This document shows positions 46,515 through 57,660 of a stretch of DNA of 64,000 nucleotides, in pieces (within the stretch, counting starts at the first letter, position 1; every line of letters starts with the position of its first letter). This stretch comes from Aplectana chamaeleonis (lineage: Eukaryota > Nematoda > Chromadorea > Rhabditida > Cosmocercidae): assembly GCA_029168955.1 (NCBI GenBank), contig JAPDOI010001320.1, forward strand, positions 1-64,000, written 5' to 3'. A program made the position numbers and the translations under genes. The notes beneath the pieces were generated by a model. That model ran no database searches. It was not told the origin of the DNA and worked only from the letters and a program-made list of their open reading frames with translations.

Positions 46515-46797
46515 AAGTGTGCCCCAATGAGAAAGGCGGCTCATGCGGCCGGTGTGCTTGGCAGGCGGCCGTCGCGTTCACCGCTCTCGGATGAGCATGC
46601 AAAATTCCTCCACAGTCATCGACTACGAACAGGGCCGGCAGCGGCTGGCAGCAGACACTGCGCCGATCAATCAGCTCTGTAGAAGGGAGGAGGGGGATGG
46701 CCGTCGTTCAAATCCAACACTGGTCCGAGAGCCGCACATGCGACGGCCGCCAGCTAAGCACGCTGGCCGCCATTCTCATTTTGACACACATTCTATC
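46515..46797. mobile_element. Foldback MITE, GC-rich arms
   Basis: Arms of about 80 bp carry gtgtgccccaatgagaa, gcggccgg, gtgcttggcaggcggccgtcg on the left and cgacggccgccagctaagca, gctggccgcc, ttctcattttgacaca on the right. The centre is non-coding. Confidence 0.6.
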
Positions 46798-47149
46798 CTG
46801 TAGCCGATCACACCTTCGAAAAGGCGCTATACTTGAAAGGTCCGCAGTGATCGCTAGAACCGAAAATATTCAAAAAAGGTGTATTTAAACACAATTGCTT
46901 CGAAAGGCAGCTGTATAAAGCCAAAAAGCCCATGTGCAAGAGGCAAGCCTCACAACGATTCTATTTTTACACCAATTCTGAAGGAAATAATAGTAGGGAT
47001 AACCAATGAGGCGCAGATGGGAAGAGAAGCTAAAAACGTTTGCCGAAACACTATGCTAATTGTATGAAGCTGAATATGTGGACTACACTAAAAATCAAAA
47101 GCATCATGCGTGTGTGCTGTGATTCCTTTAATTTCAGAAGGGTCACACG

Positions 47150-49530
47150 TATCACCTGTCCTCCCGATCGACAGTATCGAGCGGGCGCCAGTGACATCTT
47201 TATTCGTCCCTGTCGCGCACCATGGCTGACCCGGAAATCCTACTCGCGCTAGGAACACAAAGAATCTCGCTCCTTTCATCAAGGCTCTTGGCGAAGAAGT
47301 CTGACCATCGTGTTGGAGGACGGCCATTAGTGCGCGTGAGGTCCCGCGGTACGCAATCTGTTACAGCTCTTGTCCAACGGTTATCCTCAAAATGTATGGC
47401 GTGTCCGGCCCACCTGATTCTCGACGACTTAGCATATTTGACCGCGTCCCTGATTTTTGACCGCCTGCGTAGCTCGAAACTCCTAACTCCTACTCTCACT
47501 TGCGTGAAACGTGACACTCTGAGCATCGTCCTCTCGATCGCGTGCTTGGTGACGCTGACCCCAATTCCATCCTGCTTACGTAATGCCTAGGTTTTCGGAG
47601 CAGGGATGTGCGGCGATTGCAGTTTGCCGGTTGCCGTTTGCCGGCCGTTTTTGGACAATTTTCGTCGATTGTCGTTTGCCGTTTTTTCTCTCACTTTTCG
47701 ACAAAATTCGGCAAAATGCGACTAACAGATAATAAGCGCCGCGATATGGACGCAAAGCGCATAGTAAGCTAGCCGCGCTGTAAAAACAAATGATGATTGA
47801 ACTCTCGCGTCTTTCAAATAGAACTTTTGTGTGTTTTGAGTAGAACCTTCTGAAAAACAGTTTGCTGTTCGGGTGTCATTGTATCCAGCTCCCACTATAC
47901 CGCAACTCTCACTCGAAGGATTTTATATTTCTGAAGCCTTTCTCGCTTCTATGAGTTCGGCCGGATTATGCAGCGCAGTGGTCAGCCATGGCAGAATACA
48001 TTTTCAGAGAGTCGGGGGGTCCGATTCGGCCACGATAGGCTTTCTAATCGGGTACCTAGTCGAGTTGAAAGGAATTTTCGCAGCAGCACGTGCTGCTCCG
48101 AGGAGCACGTGGCCTGTTCGATAGCACTACGTGGTTTCTGAAAAAGAGCGGGATTGGTCTAACGGTATAACTTCGACATCAAACTTGGTCCTGGGGTTTC
48201 AAGATTTTTTGAAAAGTCTTCATTCAGGAGAATCAAAGTTATCCTGCTCGTAGGCTAATCTTCAGTGGCGAGTCTATTATAGCTGAAGTTATCGCTCCGG
48301 CCCTCTCATAAAGGTTGACACCAGACATCCTCGAAAAAATACTATTCTAGCACCACAATATTCTTATCACCGATTTTCATTGGAATACTCATTCCGGCGC
48401 TGTTTTTTCATATCAGGCATTGTACTGAGAAGTTCAGCTTCTCGTGGTGTTATTGAAAAAACAAGTTCCTAATCTTGCGATTGTGATACGAACAGTGCAT
48501 GAAGAAATAACACTCTTTTCTACAGTTATTTTTCGAATATTCGTGTCCTTTTCTGTACGAGGTTTTTTATTTTGCCGTTTGTCGATTGCCGTTTGCCGGC
48601 CGTTTTTTGGGCGGTTTTTGTCGATTGTCGTTTGCCGATTTTTTAAAATCGTTTGCCGCACATCCCTGTTTCGGAGCATACGTTAAAGCTGGAAGAACTG
48701 TGAAATCAATCAGGTAGACACGGATCCGGGTGTTCTTCAATTTCATCAAGACTTCCTCGACGGTTTCAGAAGCTCTCCAAGCTGCTCGTTTTCTCCTACT
48801 CAACTTCGGTGCTGGATCGTTCTTTATGTTGACCTCGCAAAACAGATACCCGTAGCTTGAGCATTCAGAGATGTTCGTTCCGTTGAGCATGATTGGGGCA
48901 TCAGGAACGTATCCGTTTTTCATTAGAATATTTTCGTCAAATTCAGCTCGAGACCAAACTTCCACACGCGTTGTCGAAGTCGGTCAGCATTCGTTTGGCT
49001 TGCCTGAAGGATGGTGTTATGAGAACAATGTAATCAGCAAAGCGAAGACGACTTAGCTGCCGACCGTCGACTTTCACTCCCATATCTTGCCATTCGAACT
49101 CATGCATAACCTTCTCAAGAGAGGTATTGAAGAGTTTCGGTGAAATGGTATCGCTTTGACAACCCCCTCTTGACATCGACGATGATCTTCAATGAGCTTC
49201 GTATCGTGTGAATGTGATCGACCGTGCTTTACCTTTTCAAAACTTTGCTTGTTCGCATGGCTGTCCTTCTTCTAGCGTTCTGTCAATCCTGTTAAGAATA
49301 TGAACAACAAATGATCGGGTTTAGTTCTATTAGGACCGGGTGCAGTCCGACTTTTCACCGACATGATGACTTGACGGATCTCGGAAGGGAGAAAGGATGG
49401 AGCAACGTAGTCGTCAGCTGGTATGGAGGGACATGGACATGGCTATCGAAGAGATCGGAGTAGAAGTTGTGAAAATGCCGATAGATCTCCCTCCGTCTGG
49501 GATTTATGAAATGACCAAATCCAACCGTGC
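47150..49530 (-). pseudogene. RTE-type LINE, reverse transcriptase and C-terminus, broken
   Basis: Minus-strand pieces in order: YSDLFDSHVHVPPYQL and MSVKSRTAPGPN (near 49450-49330), then GGCQSDTISPKLFNTSLEKV, KVDGRQLSRLRFADYIVLI, LNGTNISECSSYGYLF, LPALTYAPK, and after the hAT insertion VTKHAIERTMLRVSR, SKIRDAVKYAKSSRIRWAGH, GRPPTRWSDFFAKSLDER and RDRDE. The RT active-site motif reads FADY instead of FADD, a TAG replaces the Trp codon after the insertion, and the RT palm between SRTAPGP and QSDTISP is mostly deleted. It is inactive. Confidence 0.8.
47601..48668. mobile_element. hAT element 2, inserted in the RTE LINE
   Basis: Termini CAGGGATGTGCGGCGATTG / cgtttgccgcacatccctg with a perfect 8-bp duplication TTTCGGAG (47593-47600, 48669-48676). 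Subterminal tandem motifs tttgccg(g/a)ttg and tcgattgtcg flank both ends (47625-47710, 48575-48655). No transposase in 1,068 bp. The interrupted LINE frame resumes on the other side. Confidence 0.85.
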
Positions 49531-50244
49531 CATATAGATGAGCGAAGAGATAGCTGGTTAATGTAGACTTGCGATAATTTTACCTCTTCACAAGAAGTTA
49601 TCTGCCTTGAACCCCAAGGTGTCATGTACATGGTTAGGAACGCAAAATTTTCAAGCGACTCATCGAACCTTGTGAGGGAACGACCAGAGAGGAGCAAGCC
49701 TGTTCTAGATCTGAAGTATCGAGCAGCGACCTTCGATGCCTTATTCAACTCTCTTTATCGTGATTAATTGCTGAACGCTCTGCGAGCCGAAAAAGTTCAT
49801 GAGAAAGATGTTCGGCTGATTGAGGATATGAACGAAGGAACAACAGCATCGTTCGTAAAGTCGTCGGATTTACTTTGGCTTTCGGGGCCAACGCTGGAAT
49901 ACGGCAAGTAGCTGTTACAGGACTTTTTCTATACAATTTTGCCGTTCATGATATCATGAGTAGACTTCCAGGTCAGTTTCTGGCGAACGTGATACTAACA
50001 CCATCAAGACGCTCCCTTGTCAACGTGGCGGATACTGACGACATTTTGCTTTTCGCTGAAAACATCGTAAAACTGCAAGGATTGTGAACCTTGCGTCGAA
50101 AATCGCCGCAGCCTATAAACTTCGCCTTTGTTCTGACGGATGCAAGTAGATAAGGGTTTCTCAGGGGAATTCAGAGGGAATTTGTGTGGAAGGGAAACGT
50201 ATCGGACTTGTTGATGATTTCTAGTATTCAGGCGGTTTTTTTGA

Positions 50245-50500
50245 AGGCAGTGTTCACGATCGAAAAGTTGTTCGTTTTTTTTTGGCAAAAACGTAAGCTT
50301 TGGGTCCTTCTAGGAAAAGTGAGAACGGAAGTGCGATGGAAAACGCACGGGAAGTGGGTGGCAATCTCGTGGGCCAGCCAACCCATTGGGACACCCAGCC
50401 CACGTCCTATATCAGTTGTCGGCGTCCGTTGTACCGTAGGAATTTCCGAAAATTTTTTCATCGCGAAAGGTTCTAACATCCCAGCATGTGCAAGACCCCC
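50245..50500. mobile_element. TTAA-type MITE fragment
   Basis: Begins AGGCAGTGTTCACGATCGAA after TTGA and shares tttggcaaaaacg, gctttgggtcc, and the ggccagcc and cacgtcctatatcag blocks with 23621-23815. Right end not recognised. Confidence 0.5.
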
Positions 50501-50579
50501 TCTTATTTTTGAAAAATTTTCAGTCCAGAAGATAGAAAGCAAAGCCAATTACCTAAGGATTCCATTTAAAGGCAGTGGT

Positions 50580-51107
50580 CACGATGAAAAACGTTGTCGA
50601 AAAAACTACAAAAAGCAGCTTAGAAATAAAACAGCTCAAAAACTATGAAGGTAGCGCGGTGAAAAACGGGCTACAATTAGAGTTATTGAGACCCTAAATT
50701 TCCAGTTCGTGCACACGTGCACAGAAAGATCACAGTCTCATGCCAAGCATTTAAAAATCATCGACACTCAGAGGAAGAAATAAGTGCAAATTTACCTAAT
50801 AAAGCAGTTGAACAATGAAAGCAAGCTTTTCAGTCAATGTTTTTGACTAGATGTGTACATGAATCCTAAAGTTCATCGATTGAAATTCAATTTCAAGCCA
50901 GCTGGTGTTCTTGATATTAGAGATCATCGATGCCGATGATGTGGGGTGGACTCGTCCACCATCAAAAGGCAAGAAAATTAGGGCTTCAAATTTGGCTCAG
51001 AACAGCTATTTTTTCGCGATTTTTCCTTATAGGTTGTACTACTCTATACCCAGAAAAGGGTTTAGAGAGGAAAAGAAGACGAGCATATTCGAGCGCGACC
51101 ACTGCCT
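50580..51107. mobile_element. TTAA-type MITE, GGCAGTGGTC subfamily, copy 2
   Basis: Termini AGGCAGTGGTCACGATGAAA and gagcgcgaccactgcct, TTAA on both sides (50576-50579, 51108-51111). Nearly identical to 22523-23058 over its length. Inserted in LINE debris. Confidence 0.85.
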
Positions 51108-51930
51108 TTAAGGGGCGCTAAACCACACTGACGTTAGGTTCGATGCGTTGTCTGCATTCTCCGAAACACACAAACAGGTACAGGCAAGTTTTTCCAGGAA
51201 CGGCTGTTTCCCGGTATTCGAGTGTTATGTGGGGACTTTTCCCTTCTAACCCCTACTTAGTAGACTTAGCAACTCAAAACGTCGAAAACTAAAATGCGGT
51301 TTTTTATTGTGAACTTTGCCTTTGAAAAACCGTAGTAGTTATGCAGCAAATATACAACAACGATGTGTTACATTCGCAATTCATTCTCTAATCAAGTATT
51401 TGTAGTCAACCCCCGCCACGAAAGAAGTCAAGTTGCGCGTCTACCTATCCGCTAATCGCCATAATTCATCCTCGATATCGCAGACGGAAAGGTTTCGCAC
51501 AGAGAAGAAGCTCTTAAGATGTTTGCTTGGATATTCCTGGCCGCGGCTGTGCTATAACGAAATTCAGTAGAATAGAATCGACGCATTACATCAACGATTG
51601 ACACGAGGGAGCAGCCAACATCTTCCAACGCCATCTCAAGCTGCAATGGAAGATAGACTTCTACCGTTCGGGCATATTTTATAAGGACCAGTGGATCGTC
51701 TCGTTCAACAGAATGCTTCCGAGTCCTGTCTTGAAACGGCTGCCTGAACGTAGGCGGATGACTCGGACGGATGTAGTGAAGAAGGGTTTAAAATCACTAG
51801 GCATCGAAAGGCAGTTTAGGCTCTGACAGATGGATGGAATATGTTCAAATTGTGGCTGAAAACCGTGACATTTGGACACTGCTGACTACTAGGACGGCGC
51901 ACTCAGGCAAAGATAAGGACTGAATGCGTC

Positions 51931-53479
51931 GGGCGGGAGCTCAACTATCAAGAAAATGAGTAGGTAAATAATTTCCCACCAAAAAAGTCAAAATTTTCAG
52001 ATTGACGGCAGTGTTAACAACTTTTTCATCTTCCGAGTTTCCCACTCAGAACACTACGTTAGCCACCATAAGTTACCGAAACCACAAATAATTTGTGAGA
52101 AACGCTCCAAAACGAGTTATATCCGGGTAAGAACTTTCTGACCTGGATTAGTTGTCCGGTGCTAGGAACAAGTTCTCGGTGTTTGAACCGGTGAATGATG
52201 GGGTCAATCAAAGATGCATGAGTATATTATGAAAATCATTTTCAGTAACGGTCCAAAGGGAAAACAGAGCAACGAAAAGTTAAGAGTTCGAACTAGGGTC
52301 ACTTTGAAATCGCCCCAACAAACAGTTCCGCTGAGATCGCGGGGGCGGAGTAAGAGGAGAATACTGTATTTGCCTTTCTTCTCGATGTTTCAGACGAGGA
52401 AATCTCTACTCAGAGAACAAGTGATGTCTTCAGGAAATTATTTCAAGGTTGAAAAATTTCATCAACTTAGCCTCCCCGTAAAATTCTCATTCGAGATAGT
52501 TTAAAGAAATAGTATTAACTGGGGCAAATTCAGAAAAATATGGTTAATGTGTGCAGAAAACGTGCTTGATCTCACTCTTTTTTACCGTCCTTCACTGGAT
52601 GAGGGATCGCCGCGACGCTGCTTCGCGGGAAAAATTGCGCGATCAATAACCACTCTCCCTTCGTTTTCCCGCGCGCAGTTTTTTCCGCCAAGCAGCGTGG
52701 CGGCGATCTCTCATCCAGTGATGGACGATAGTTAGAGTGCGCGCAATCATTTTAGTCTGATGAATGGACGGGGCTGCGACGGTAGATCACCCCGCGCGAA
52801 TCGAAACCCCATTCTCCAGTGAGGCCGCCAACCTCGCACGACCACCCGCCTGGTCCATGCGTCAGACTAAAATGAAAATGGAAACCATATGGACCAACAC
52901 AACGATGGCCTCCCCTTAATGCGGTTGCGTCCGCCCCAGCTGAAAACAGCGCGTGCCCTTGATATTCTACTGCAGTCGACTGAAAGATAGTGCGAACTCC
53001 AAATAACCCTCAGAGAATAATTTTTGAGACATATCTATCGTAGAAGTCCGGAAATCTTGAAAGTGGTGTTTTTCTCTTGAAATTTTCCCCGATTGATAAG
53101 CTTCAAACGAAATCAGCCTAAAACTCTGGAAAATCGACTAATAAGCCACAGATACGTAATCAGCGCCCCAAAAACCCCTGTGGAAGAATTTCAAGTCAAA
53201 TCTGCTACAGTTTCTTAATCACTTCCAGAGCCCTCTAATCGGTATAAATGTCCAAACGAGAATCCTAAAAAGTTCAAAACGCTGTCAGTCTGGACAAAGT
53301 ATGGAAAATGTGCCTTCACCGAAACTTTGCCCGGGGGGTAGTTTTGGGCGCTGAACAGATTCATGGGGTCCGTTTCCGGATTTTCCGAAGACTAATGCGC
53401 TTTTTGGAAGGTACAAAAAATACAAAAAACGACCTTTTCAAACTCCTTGTGCGACTCTTCATGAACCTTGGCATGATTG
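51931..53479. other. No gene recognised; contains a palindromic MITE
   Basis: 52587-52726 is a palindrome (gtccttcactggatgaggga … tctcatccagtgatggac, with cgacgctgcttcgcggga pairing ccgccaagcagcg); a similar half-motif ttaccgccaagcagcgtcgcg is at 24510. The open frame at 52214-52504 has a CAACAAACAGTTCCG/GGCGGAGT block also found at 57805-57840; both look like pieces of one dispersed repeat. The rest shows nothing recognisable. Confidence 0.5.
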
Positions 53480-54089
53480 TATGTCGGTTCTTCTTTGTTG
53501 TTGAACTCAGCACAAGGTTGGTACTAACTCTTCATGGCCGACGTTTCGGAGAAACCTCCTCTTTCGGAGCCTGAGAGGATCGAGTAAGATTTGTGCTTAT
53601 TCGATTAAACAACGCTTTAGACTTACCAATCCGAGAGCCCAAATTTCCCCCGCGTGGGTGTGAGAGAGGAAGGCAGAGGAACCTCACCCAGCCAGGAACT
53701 CGCTAGTAAACAAACAGCGCGAAAAGACGATAGTATAGCCGTCTCGCTCATTTAAGTCCGAGCAGAACAAGCAGCGGAGCTGTTGGTCATGACAAAACAC
53801 AACAGTGATACGAAGACTCTGGCATGATACGCCCGATGAGCCTAATTTCGACTGACTCCAAATGAGAACGAGAGGCTATAGGAACGCTGTAGACCACCAC
53901 TTGTGATGTCAGAAGGCTAGTCTTACGTTTGGCTTGAGCTCCCAGGTTATATGCAGACCTTCTCCCTTCGGATTAATCTGCGGATCATAAGCTTGGATAA
54001 AAAATGTCTCTAATGTTTTCGCGCTGCGGTATCAGTCTCTCGAGCAATTATTTGGACCTGATATCGAAGCTCTCACCAAAATGGGCCAT

Positions 54090-54403
54090 GACCCGATGCT
54101 GTGAGCTGCGCAGCGAAAAATACATCGGGGAAACGTCGCGGCCACTCCATGTCAGGATCAAAGAACACTTGGACGGCAAAGAAAGGCAGCGGGAAACAAC
54201 AATGCTTGGAGTGCATCGGGTCATGGCCCATTCTGGTGAGCTTTGATATCAAGGTCGAAATAATGGCTCGGGAGACTGATACCGCAGCGCGAAAAATAAT
54301 AGAGGCATTTTTCATCCAAGCTTATGATCCACAGATTAATCGGAAGGGAGAAGGTCTGCATATAACCCGGGAGCTCAAGCCAAACGTAAGACTAGCCTTC
54401 TAA
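54090..54403 (+). pseudogene. Penelope-like GIY-YIG endonuclease domain, frameshifted
   Basis: CCELRSEKYIGETSRPLHVR then IKEHLDGKERQ carries the YIG motif and the conserved R…EH of the GIY-YIG fold. After HRVMAHSGE the frame shifts by one near 54235 and continues FDIKVEIMARETDTAARKII, EAFFIQAYDPQINRKGEGLH and ITRELKP before a stop at 54401-54403. The upstream RT is absent. Family: Penelope-like retroelement. Confidence 0.75.
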
Positions 54404-54689
54404 CATCACAAGTGGAGGTCTAGTGAGGCTTATCGGGCGTATCATTTCGAAATCTTCGCATCACTGTTGTGTTTTGCCATGACCAACCGCTCCACTGCTT
54501 GTTCTGCTCGCACTTGTTTGAGCGAGACGGCTATACTATCGACTTTCCGCGCTGTTTGTTCACTAGCGAGTTCCTGGCTGGGTGACCCTTCCTCTCTCAC
54601 ACCCAAGCGGGGGAAAATTTGGGCTCTCGGATTGATAAGTTGAAGGCGACGTTCGATCGAATAAGCACAAATCTTAATTGATCCTTTCA

Positions 54690-54724
54690 GGCTCTGATGA
54701 AGTAGGTTTTTCTGAAATTTCGGC
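54690..54724 (+). ncRNA. Hammerhead-ribozyme-like core of a Penelope-like element
   Basis: CTGATGA (54694-54700), a short stem-loop (agtaggtttttct), then GAAA (54714-54717) and ttcggcc. The inverted counterpart at 53538-53573 (minus) has GAAACGTCGGCC intact but CTGATGA degraded to CCGAAAG. Hammerhead motifs are known in the pseudo-LTRs of Penelope-like elements, and the position just past the endonuclease fits. Neither copy has a complete core, so both are probably inactive. Confidence 0.45.
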
Positions 54725-54775
54725 CATAAAGAGTTTGTACCAACCTTGTGCTGAGTTAGACAAGAAAGAAGAACC

Positions 54776-55892
54776 GACCTCTATAAGTTTGTAACTTCTT
54801 GGAACCTACAGCTCGGGGCTGGATACTGCGCAGTCTTGCTATTAAGCTACAAGAAATACTCACTGTATCAGTCGTTTTTGCAGAAGCATTTGACACTCTG
54901 AACACTTCCCTTGTCAATCAAGTATTTCACTCAAACAGACTCAAAACCATGTGTTTTTCAAAAAACTAAAGTTTTTCATTCATGTTTAACATCATGTGCT
55001 GCTGTTTGTGAATTTAGGAGCTGACAGATTCGAAGCAACTGGATATGATCACTTCACAGACGACGAAACAGTTGAGAGTTACTTTTGTTGACAATGTTCT
55101 TGCCATCAGATCTGGTGTTGCCTCAATAGCAGTAACGCATGTAGTTGGAGTTGTTTTATCTACTGTCTCAAACACTGATCGCGGAATTTCACGTTTGAAA
55201 CGACAGAATGTTGCAGGCCTAAAATCTCACCCGTTATAGCCATCCTGGAAGCCGCGGATGAGAGCTCGATTGATTCGCTCTTCAGGCATGCTGTAGGCGA
55301 GTTTCCACTCAATCATAATTTGAGTGCATAAAATTTTGACTGATCTTGGCAAGTTTATTGCCACAATTCTATTAAAAAGGTACAGAAATCATGCTTATGT
55401 GCTGGGACCAAATAAATCAACGGAATTTGTGGGGTCAGGTCGCTATGCGGCTATGGCAGCGTTTGTGGACATGTTTGAGACATTGGCGCTTACACTCATA
55501 TGTTTCAAACACAAGTTTGCTGCTAGTGTACAGAAGACGTAGTACAATATCTGAGTTCTCTTTTCTCCATTTTAATCCTCAGGAATCGTAAGCTCTCATT
55601 TTTCCTATTCGTGTAGCTCCCATCTGTACTCACATCGCTCCTATTTCTGCATACGACATTTTCCTAAAGTGACATGATTAATAGAACAAAACAAAACAAA
55701 TAGCACAAATTGATTACTTTGGAAATGGGCTACTCTAGAGGCAGTATTCACTCTTATTTTTGTTTTCGAGTTTCCCCACTTGAAAAAAAAACGCATTGGT
55801 CAGCGTGTGTCAACAAACCACTAAAAATGGGAAAAAGCGCACTAATACGCTTCATCAATCAAATTATAATCTGAATTGGACTATTTGTCCAG
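54776..55892. other. No gene recognised; weak coding-like minus-strand segments
   Basis: On the minus strand 55240-55022 is open for about 70 codons, and just upstream a short open piece reads IEWKLAYSMPEERINRALIR before a potential donor. I could not relate them to any family and a stop separates them. 55670-55890 is AT-rich filler before the Tc1-like element. Confidence 0.3.
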
Positions 55893-56148
55893 TACAGTGC
55901 GTTTCAAAAGTGAAGAAGCACCCTCCAATATGTCGTATGTGATCTTAATGTGATTAGTTGCAGAAGATGTCATTACCACTAAACTCGTCGTGCCCGAAAA
56001 CACTAGTTTGCAATATTATAGAGCCATAAGAGAAAAAATAGTTTTTTTTTCTCCAAACTGCAAAGTACTGCGTTTTAAAAGTATAGACGCACTATCAACA
56101 GTGCAGAAAACGGTCAAGCTCCTCGTTTCAAAGGCTCAATAGATAGGC

Positions 56149-57133
56149 GTGACTGTTTGTAACTTATATTACCTCTCGGAGAGTGAGCAAGCTCAAATAC
56201 GAGTCCTGAATATCGCAGAAGTGAGCAACCGTAAGATCGCCAAGATACTCGTGCGTTCATCGAGAGTCGTCGACAGGTATCTGCGCATCCTAGGGAAAAA
56301 AGCAAAGCCCGGAAGGCCAAAGAAGCTGTCTGCCCAAGATGTTCGCCGTGTTGGTCGGCTTGTTTTCAACTCCAATCTTCGACCACTAAAGTTCGATCTA
56401 AGGTGTCGACTTCAGCCTCATAAACGACTGTCTGGAGGGTCATTTGACAAAACTAGAAACATCGTATATCGTTGTCTCCGACCCGCCCACTCCCCACTGG
56501 CACTCACAAGGCAGCACCGCTACAGTTTGCTAAGAGGAAAATGGCGACGGACTGGTCCAAAACGAGTATAAGTTTTTTCAGGCCGCACTTAAGCAATTTC
56601 TGTAAAATTTCGTGTTTAGGTGATATTTTCCGACGAGAAGAAGTTCAACTTAGATGGTCCCGATAGATATGCCTATTACTGGAGGGACCTTCGGAAGGAA
56701 CCCATGTTCTTTAGCAAGCGGTACTTCGGAGGTGGTACTCTCCTGGTTTGGGGTGCTTTCTGCAGTGACAGCGTTCTGGAGACTGCACTCATTTCCACTC
56801 ATGTGTACCAGCTCATGTTCAGATGCCACCTCTTGCCTTTCCTCACACAGCAGTATAAAGAGAAACTTATTTTCTAACAAGACAACGCTTCTGTCCACGT
56901 GAGTCGGTCGACGAAGGCGTGGTCGGAGAAGAGTATGGTAAAGCGAATGGACTGGCTTGCATGTTCTCTCGATCTTAATCCCATATAGAATATCTGCGGT
57001 AGGCTATTACGTGAAATTTATGGTCAAGCCCGAACGCACGCGAAGGCTGAAGACCTCAAGAGGCTGGTGAATTCGATGCCGAATCGCGTTTATGAAGTGA
57101 TGTCTAAGCATGGAGGACCGATCTGTTGCTGAA
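56149..57133 (+). pseudogene. Tc1/Tc3-type transposase with inactivating stops
   Basis: N-terminal helix-turn-helix (SESEQAQIRVLNIAEVSNRK … RVVDRYL) and GRPKK hook, a gap with a probable small intron ending at TTTAG (56619), then VIFSDEKKFNLDGPDRYAYY (first catalytic D), GGGTLLVWGAF, QDNASVHVSRSTKAW (second D), LDLNPI*NI, and SMPNRVYEV near the end. TAA at 56875-56877 replaces the usual Gln codon before QDN, and TAG at 56986-56988 sits exactly at the catalytic third acidic residue of DLNPIE. It cannot make an active enzyme. Confidence 0.85.
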
Positions 57134-57348
57134 CTTTCATTGCCTGTTGTTTTTGTTGATAGATCTGCTGCAAATCGTAAGTGCGTATACTCTTGACACG
57201 CTGTATTTTGAGGTTTATAAACGAAGGTACCTAATGTATTTACTAGAGGCACTGAAATGTTGTACTCTCGGGCTTCCGGGCACTACGAGTGGAATGGTAA
57301 TGATATCTTCCGCAGCCGATCACATTCAGATTGGATAACGACGTATTA

Positions 57349-57637
57349 GGCTCCGTCCATAGCAGACGAACAGCAGCAAAGTGTCAAGGCGTCAGAGCAT
57401 CATGCGCCAGCGCTGAAACGCTGGCGCATGACGGCTGGCGCAAGTAACGTGTACGAGGACGGCACGTGGTTAGCGATGGTATCGGTAATATTAGTGTCAG
57501 CCGCTACTGCCGCTTTGCCTCCACCGTCAGCGTCAGGGCGCCTGCAGTGGTCGCTGGGGAGTCAGATCAATAACGAATTTTAAAGGTGCGAGTCCCCAGC
57601 GTCACTTGGTGCTAGGTCGTTTGGCATGGACGGAACC
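57349..57637. mobile_element. GGCTCCGTCC MITE copy 1, inside the Tc1-like element
   Basis: Termini GGCTCCGTCCATAGCAGACG and (right) tttggcatggacggaacc, TTA on both sides (57346-57348, 57638-57640), fitting a Harbinger-type target. A second copy is at 59492-59787. The interior has the palindrome gccagcgctgaaacgctggc. Confidence 0.8.
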
Positions 57638-57660
57638 TTAGGCTTTTAAAACGCACTGTA

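Larger units (their letters stand above)
49860..51930 (+). pseudogene. Second LINE (RTE-like), reverse transcriptase remnants
   Basis: Plus-strand pieces: GIRQVAVTGLFLYNFAVHDI then TPSRRSLVNVADTDDILLFA (49890-50090), an RT fingers/palm region with the catalytic YADD changed to ADTDD, and downstream FRTEKKLLRCLLGYSWPRLC (about 51470-51560), LTREQP, and near 51830 DRWMEYVQIVAENRDIW, typical of the C-terminus of such proteins. A TTAA-type MITE sits between. Several stops and shifts. Confidence 0.6.
53480..54775. mobile_element. Head-to-head Penelope-like element ends
   Basis: Left arm (about 53480-54100, minus orientation) and right arm (about 54200-54775, plus orientation) are inverted copies: each runs from gatccgcagattaatc through agctcaagccaaacgtaaga, the gtgttttg(t/c)catgacc block, gaactcgctagtgaaca, cacccagccagg, gagagcccaaattt, to ggccataaagagtttgtacc and gaagaaccgac. 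The right arm belongs to the element carrying the GIY-YIG domain; the left is truncated before it. Inverted partial units are common in Penelope-like elements. Confidence 0.7.
55895..57658 (+). mobile_element. Tc1-like transposon, decayed, with nested MITE
   Basis: Termini CAGTGCGTTTCAAAAGTGAA and (right) cttttaaaacgcactg with TA on both sides (55893-55894, 57659-57660). An internal near-copy of the end (tactgcgttttaaaagtatag, 56067) follows 170 bp in. The body encodes a Tc1/Tc3-type transposase in broken frames. Without the MITE at 57349-57637 it is about 1.47 kb. Confidence 0.85.

Noticed and set aside
48148..48215. tRNA-like sequence (gattggtctaacggtataac)
   Set aside because: The start resembles an A box, but no acceptable B box, anticodon stem or acceptor stem follows; it lies inside hAT element 2.
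54776..55600. Host gene on the minus strand (IEWKLAYSMPEERINRALIR and a 70-codon open stretch)
   Set aside because: A stop lies between the pieces, splice phases do not join them convincingly, and I recognise no family.
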